A stretch of DNA of 64,000 bases from Erythroxylum novogranatense (Eukaryota; Streptophyta; Magnoliopsida; Malpighiales; Erythroxylaceae): positions 64,982,523 through 65,046,522 of the forward strand of contig CM057228.1 in the NCBI GenBank assembly GCA_029891385.1, written 5' to 3'. Positions 59,740-64,000 of this stretch are shown one piece after another. How positions within the stretch are numbered: position 1 is the stretch's first letter; every line of letters starts with the position of its first letter. Made by a program: the position numbers and the translations under genes. The notes under the pieces are model-generated. The model was not told the origin of the DNA, searched no databases, and worked only from the letters and a program-made list of their open reading frames with translations.

Positions 59740-61860
59740 TTGGAGTCCAACTATCTAGATGTATCGTAAGACGTGAGCATATTATCCTATAAGGTTATTT
59801 CTATGGGATCTCCCTGACCAACATCGGTTCATCCTCATTCTCATAACCTCTCAAACCACAAGGAGCGAGTCCACGCCAGTCAGACATCCAAATCACCACT
59901 TGACTTTTTTCAGAATAATTGTAGCTCCATGTCTCTAGTTTATTTTGAAATAAGAATCATCTCATTCGGAGCTCTACCAATCAAGATATGATTAAAATAC
60001 CAAAGTATGTTCATAACCTAGTAATGCTCTCCTAACTGATCCCTCACTTTCTTTTCATCAATTTTTTTTCAAATCAAGAACAAAGGCTATCAATACATTA
60101 GGAATCTATTGGTCCAATAATCATTTCATTTGGGGGTCTGATGATGAAGTTATTGCCAAAAGAATAAAACATGATTATGTCCTCAATCATATTGTACCCA
60201 TCTTGGGACAATTGACATAACTTTCATTAGATATATCAGATTATGGTCATTTTAGGGTGGTTTAGAAGAGGACTTTGAGATTTACAACTTTTATGAAGAC
60301 TTTAAAGAGAGATTTTGCTAGCTAGAGGGTCAAAATCTCAAATTTCCAAAAGTGTAGATGGATCAAACGAAGTGATTCGGTCTAAGATGAATCAGACGAA
60401 GGGATTCAGCCTAAGATGAATCAGACGAAGGGACTCAGTCTAAGATGAATCAGACGAAGGGATTCATTCTAAGATGAATAAGACGAAGGAATTCAGTCTA
60501 AGATAAATCAGGCGAAGGGATTTCTACAGGGTCATTCTCTCATTACCAAAAGTTCTAAATCACTAACTACACTCTCCAAAATATCTCCAATGGTTCCTAC
60601 TTCCATTCTAACATCAATTTCACTCATAATCTTCCCAAATTCACTTCTTCTAATGCAATATCACTCCTTAAACATTCAATTACCAATTTGGTTATATTGA
60701 ACTCTCAAATCTCAAGTCAAATGACTCATCATATACAACAAATTCCCATCCTTACTATAGTTGTTATATATGTACATCCTATGTAGCATCACCACTTATG
60801 ATGATCATATCTTTTAACTCCGATGTCCAAAAATTTCATACTTCATACCATTGGAAAGATAAGAGGACAACCTACAATTTCTAAGAAGACAACTTTTCCT
60901 TATTCAACCTAGATTAATACAGTTTTCTCCTTGAAGTCAGAACACATATTTTGATACCTATCAAAGGTTTGAAATGCAATATACCAATTTTGAGAATCAC
61001 AAGCAAAACACAATCATATTTCATTAATAAATCCAAACAGAGTTTATACAAGCTTCCATTACAAATCAACATACACATCACTAACTTAAAATGAAATATA
61101 AAAAGGATGCTCAATATTGATATGCTTATAAAGCTATCCAAAATGCTCACTAACTTAGTACAAAAGTCTCTAACTATCTTGGAGTTTTGATGCCTTCCAA
61201 GGATTGCTAACTGTCTCGTTCTCCACCTAAGGAGGGAATAGTGGGGTGGGCTACACAGCTCAGTGGCTAATATATTTATAGCCATTAGCAATTGATTACA
61301 AATTCAAGCATATGTACATGTATATCTAGCAATACAAGCATTCTCAATCTATTCTAGCAATTCAAGCATTAATCAATTTAGCTCAAAACTCATAACACAT
61401 AACATAGACTTTAGCCATTAAACATAACATTCAAATGCATCATACTTGACAATTCAAAGATGCAATGCACCAACAATTGGCTCGAGGGTTTTATGGAAAC
61501 AAAATGGAGAAACAGAAGTTTACACAATGAACAGAATGAGTCCATTTTTGAAACTCATATACCACAAGAAGGCAGCTGGAACAAGGCTCTCGTCAACATG
61601 CACGTGACGAATAGAATGGTCCCACTCTTGCCCAAACAAAAGAACATAATCATGCTCAAAATCATTTTATCATATGCTCATACTTTCATGCTTTTGCTTC
61701 TTTTCGTTTATACAAAATGTTATAACCTTTTTCAAGGTATAACATAATCATCAATCATCAAGCAATTTCATCATTCACAAACAAGTCAAATTCAAGCAAT
61801 CCACATGTAAACATAAGCAAGAATTTGCTCAATTTCACAACAACCATAAATGCATTACCT
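59740..61860 (-). repeat. Gypsy-type LTR sequence, minus orientation, diverged
   Basis: On the minus strand this follows the same landmark order as the solo insert at 39059-42232. A GTCACGTGCATGTTGAC segment lies at about 61600, CACCCCACTATTCCCTCC at about 61240, modules with CTTCATAAAAGTTGTAAATC at about 60290, and AGCTCCGAATGAGATGATTC at about 59965 (compare ACTCCGATTAAGGTGATTC at 41986). It has no clear TG or CA end: on one side it joins a pol fragment at 61860, on the other it merges into CACTA 2. Confidence 0.6.
60357..60527. repeat. 29-bp tandem repeat, six units
   Basis: Units begin GATGAATCAGACGAAGGGAT and end in TCAGTCTAA at 60357, 60386, 60415, 60444, 60473 and 60502. Each contains the inverted arms GAATC...GATTC. 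Confidence 0.95.
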
Positions 61861-61864
61861 ACCT

Positions 61865-62232
61865 AATCTCCACCGGTTGCTCCTCATACGTCAAATCCTC
61901 CCTTAATTAGACCTCTGAAGGTTGAACTATGTGTGAAGGATTTGATCAATACTTCCTCAACATCGATACATGGAAATCATTGTGAATCTTAGACAATTCT
62001 GGTGGTAAAGCCAACTTATAGGTTGAAGGCCCAATTTTCTCAATGATCTCATAAGGGCCTATGTATCTCGAACTAAGCTTGTCATTCTTACCAAACCTCA
62101 AAACCCCTTTCTATGGAGAAGCTCTAAGAAACACTTTGTCTCTAATTTCAAATTTCGTCTCTTTTCTATGTACATCCGCATAGCTCTTCATTATGTCTTG
62201 GGCTACTTTAATTCTCTATTTCACCAATTTTA
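61865..62232 (-). pseudogene. Ty3/gypsy integrase C-terminal fragment, minus strand
   Basis: The minus strand reads VAQDIMKSYADVHRKETKF, DKVFLRASP, a stop, KGVLRFGKNDKLSSRYIG, PYEIIEKIGPSTYKLALP, PELSKIHNDFHVSMLRKY, a stop, then DLTYEEQPVEI. This is the C-terminal part of a chromovirus-type (Del/Tekay) integrase leading to the chromodomain, the same segment as plus-strand 63585-63960. Three in-frame stops make it dead. It is cut off at 62232, where a plus-strand LTR fragment starts, and at its 3' end it passes directly into LTR sequence with no chromodomain. Confidence 0.88.
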
Positions 62233-62755
62233 TTGGCCCCAAAATTCTTTTCTTATTGAATAAGCATGATTTCAATTTATTTTTGAGGTTTTGTTTGATT
62301 AATTTCTTTTGGTTAGAGTTTAATTAGCATGTCAATGGTTGGAGGATTTATTGTTTAGATTGATGGAATTAGAAGTATTAAATGGAGAAATTAATATTAA
62401 GTTAGAATATAGTACGGTGTAAGTTAAAGTTAAGGAATAAGAATGTATAAGGGAAAAATGGGAAGATCACTTAAGGTAAAAAGGGTACAAGGCTTACAAG
62501 GAGGGGTAGTGTGGTCTTTTTGGCTTCATTAAAAAGAAAGAAGGAAACAAAAGCAATTTTTGTCTCATTTGGAAAGAAGGAACAAAATTTTGAAGGAGAA
62601 GAGAGGAGAGTGTTCGGTTGAGAGGAGAAAGAAGAGAAGAAGAAGAAGAACTTAGGGTTTCACTTTTCTTTGCTTTAGAAGAGTGATTTTAAGAGTTTTT
62701 CAAGAAGGAAAAAGAAAGAGGAAGACTTGATCTTCCATTAGAGCCAAAGAGTAAA
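62231..62755 (+). repeat. Gypsy LTR 5' fragment
   Basis: TATTGGCCCCAAAATTC ... AAGCATGATT matches, diverged, the start of the insert at 39059 (TGTTAGCCCCAAAAATT ... AAGCATGATT). The purine-rich leader also matches (AACTTAGGGTTTCAC, then TTTTCAAGAAGGAAAAAG; compare 39470-39530). The LTR breaks off near 62755 and runs directly into pol, with no primer site, Gag, protease or RT. Confidence 0.7.
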
Positions 62756-64000
62756 AATCGTGGGTGGAGATTCAACGTTAGTAGGGAATAGGCTTTGTAT
62801 CCCAAATGCCAAGGAGGTGAAAGATGAGATACTGGATGAGGCACATAATGCACCTTATGCTATGTACCCAGGTAGCACCAGGATGTATAGAGATCTAAAG
62901 GAGCATTTCTGGTGGAAAGGCATGAAGAAAGATTTGACAGAGCATTCAAGTAAGTGTCTAGTATGTCAGCAAGTCAAGGCTGAACACAAGGCACCTTCAG
63001 ACAAGTTAAGGCCATTGTTCATTCCTGACTGGAAGTGGCAAAGGGTGACTATGGACTTTCTGATGGGGTTGCCCAAGACCAGTAAGAAGCGCGATGCCAT
63101 ATGGGTCATTGTGGATAGATTGACGAAATCAGCCCATTTTCTGGCAATCAAACAGACCGATTCTTTGCATGTTTTAGCCAAGAAGTACATTGATGAGATT
63201 GTGAGACTGCATGGGATTCCAGATTCTATAGTTTTTGATAGGGATTCTCGTTTCACTTCGAGATTTTGGGGAAGCTTGCAGGAAGCTTTAGGAACCAAGC
63301 TGAATTTTAGCACTGCTTTTCATCCTCAGACAGATGGACAATCTGAGAGGACCATTCGGACCCTTGAGGGAATGCTCAGGGCATGTGTGATAGATTTTAG
63401 AGGAGCTTGGGATGAACATTTTCCATTGATTGAATTTGCTTACAATAATTCGTATCATTCAAGCATTCAGATGGCTCCTTATGAAGCACTGTATGGGAGG
63501 AGATGTAGAACTCCGGTATGTTGGGATGAAGAAGTAGAAAGGAATCTTTTGGGACCAGAGTTAATTCAGATGACAGTTGACAAGGTCAAATTAGTTAAAC
63601 AAAGGTTTAAAGCAGCTCAAGACAGGATGAAAAGTTATGCAGATGCTTACCGAAAGGAAATGGAGTTTGAAGTCGACGAAAAAGTCTTCCTTAAGGCATC
63701 TCCTTGGAAAGGAATTATGAGATTTGGCAAGAAGGGTAAGTTGAGTCCAAGATATGTTGGACCTTATGAGATTCTTGAGAGAGTTAGCCCGTTAGCTTAC
63801 AAGTTAGCACTGCCACCTGAGTTATCACAGATACATGATATTTTTCATGTCTCCATGATGAGGAGGTATAGATTGGATCCTTCTCATATCATTCAGACCT
63901 CTGAGGTTCAGTTGAGAGATGATCTGAGTTATGAGAAGATTCCAGTGGAGATTTTGGACACCAAAGAGAAGGTCCTTAGAAACAAGACAGTTCATCAAGT
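62742..64000 (+). CDS. Ty3/gypsy (chromovirus, Del/Tekay-type) integrase, open to right edge
   Basis: An open frame of about 419 codons runs from after a TAG at 62739 to the window end; homology starts near 62760 (LVGNRLCIPN). In order: the N-terminal zinc domain (EAHNAPYAMYPG ... CLVCQQVKAEH); the core with catalytic D (TMDF, 63054), D (FDRD, 63237) and E (QSERT, 63345), with 35 residues between the last two; the C-terminal domain (SPWKGIMRFGKKGKLSPRY, HDIFHVSMMRRY); and the beginning of a chromodomain (YEKIPVEILDTKEKVL). The integrase inserts element cDNA into the genome, and the chromodomain guides it to chromatin. No stop or frameshift is seen. However, the second zinc-binding His is Tyr (TAC, 62865-62867), and the upstream pol domains have been replaced by an LTR fragment, so this copy cannot be a working gene by itself. 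Confidence 0.92.

Noticed and set aside
62966..63313. Minus-strand open frame over the gypsy integrase.
   Set aside because: Shadow of the plus-strand integrase, which shows all the family motifs.

Overview
The window reads as repeat-rich nuclear DNA of a flowering plant, most likely a eudicot. It is AT-rich, has one intron-bearing host gene, and is otherwise filled with plant-type Ty1/copia, Ty3/gypsy, LINE, CACTA and tRNA-related elements. I see no prokaryotic or organellar genes, no rRNA or tRNA gene and no CRISPR array. The species cannot be named from the sequence.

Layout. 1-2565 (minus): a decayed Ty1/copia gag-pol that runs off the left edge. 4860-5740 (minus): a dead LINE reverse-transcriptase fragment. 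8124-19648: a rearranged, non-coding LTR retrotransposon (LARD 1, minus orientation). Its LTR is folded into a giant inverted repeat (arms of about 2.7 kb, 8124-10811 and 10851-13533), and its other LTR carries a 572-bp tandem duplication spanning the primer-binding site. 19677-20192: two back-to-back palindromes of a tRNA-derived repeat. 21884-43383: a decayed CACTA (En/Spm) transposon on the plus strand, with TNP2 and ORF2 remnants. It was split by two later insertions: an 11.7-kb LARD (LARD 2, 24506-36204, LTRs of about 4 kb, 5-bp target duplication ATATT) and a 3.2-kb solo-LTR-like insert (39059-42232, target duplication CTATG). 43480-45430 (minus): pieces of two more dead LINEs.

47775-50853 (plus) is the only host gene: a clade-E type protein phosphatase 2C of 476 residues in five coding exons, with a probable 5'-UTR intron and its catalytic metal-binding motifs intact. 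After it come mostly featureless AT-rich DNA, a perfect 78-bp tandem repeat, an LTR-like block ending at 57615, a second CACTA element (terminus at 57662, ORF2 remnants on the minus strand), and a head-to-head tangle of Ty3/gypsy LTR and integrase fragments. The last of these (62742-64000, plus) is still an open integrase frame running off the right edge.

The most interesting signals are structural rather than protein-coding. (i) Several different LTR groups carry, in a similar place, arrays of short palindromes whose sequences are unrelated between groups. (ii) LTR interiors are built from a diverged module of about 180-205 nt around a TTCATGAAAGTTGTAG-like core. (iii) Two elements have LTR ends that contain a primer-binding site. 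(iv) Two LARDs share a conserved internal domain that encodes nothing recognisable. All comparisons were made by eye; no identities or significances were computed.
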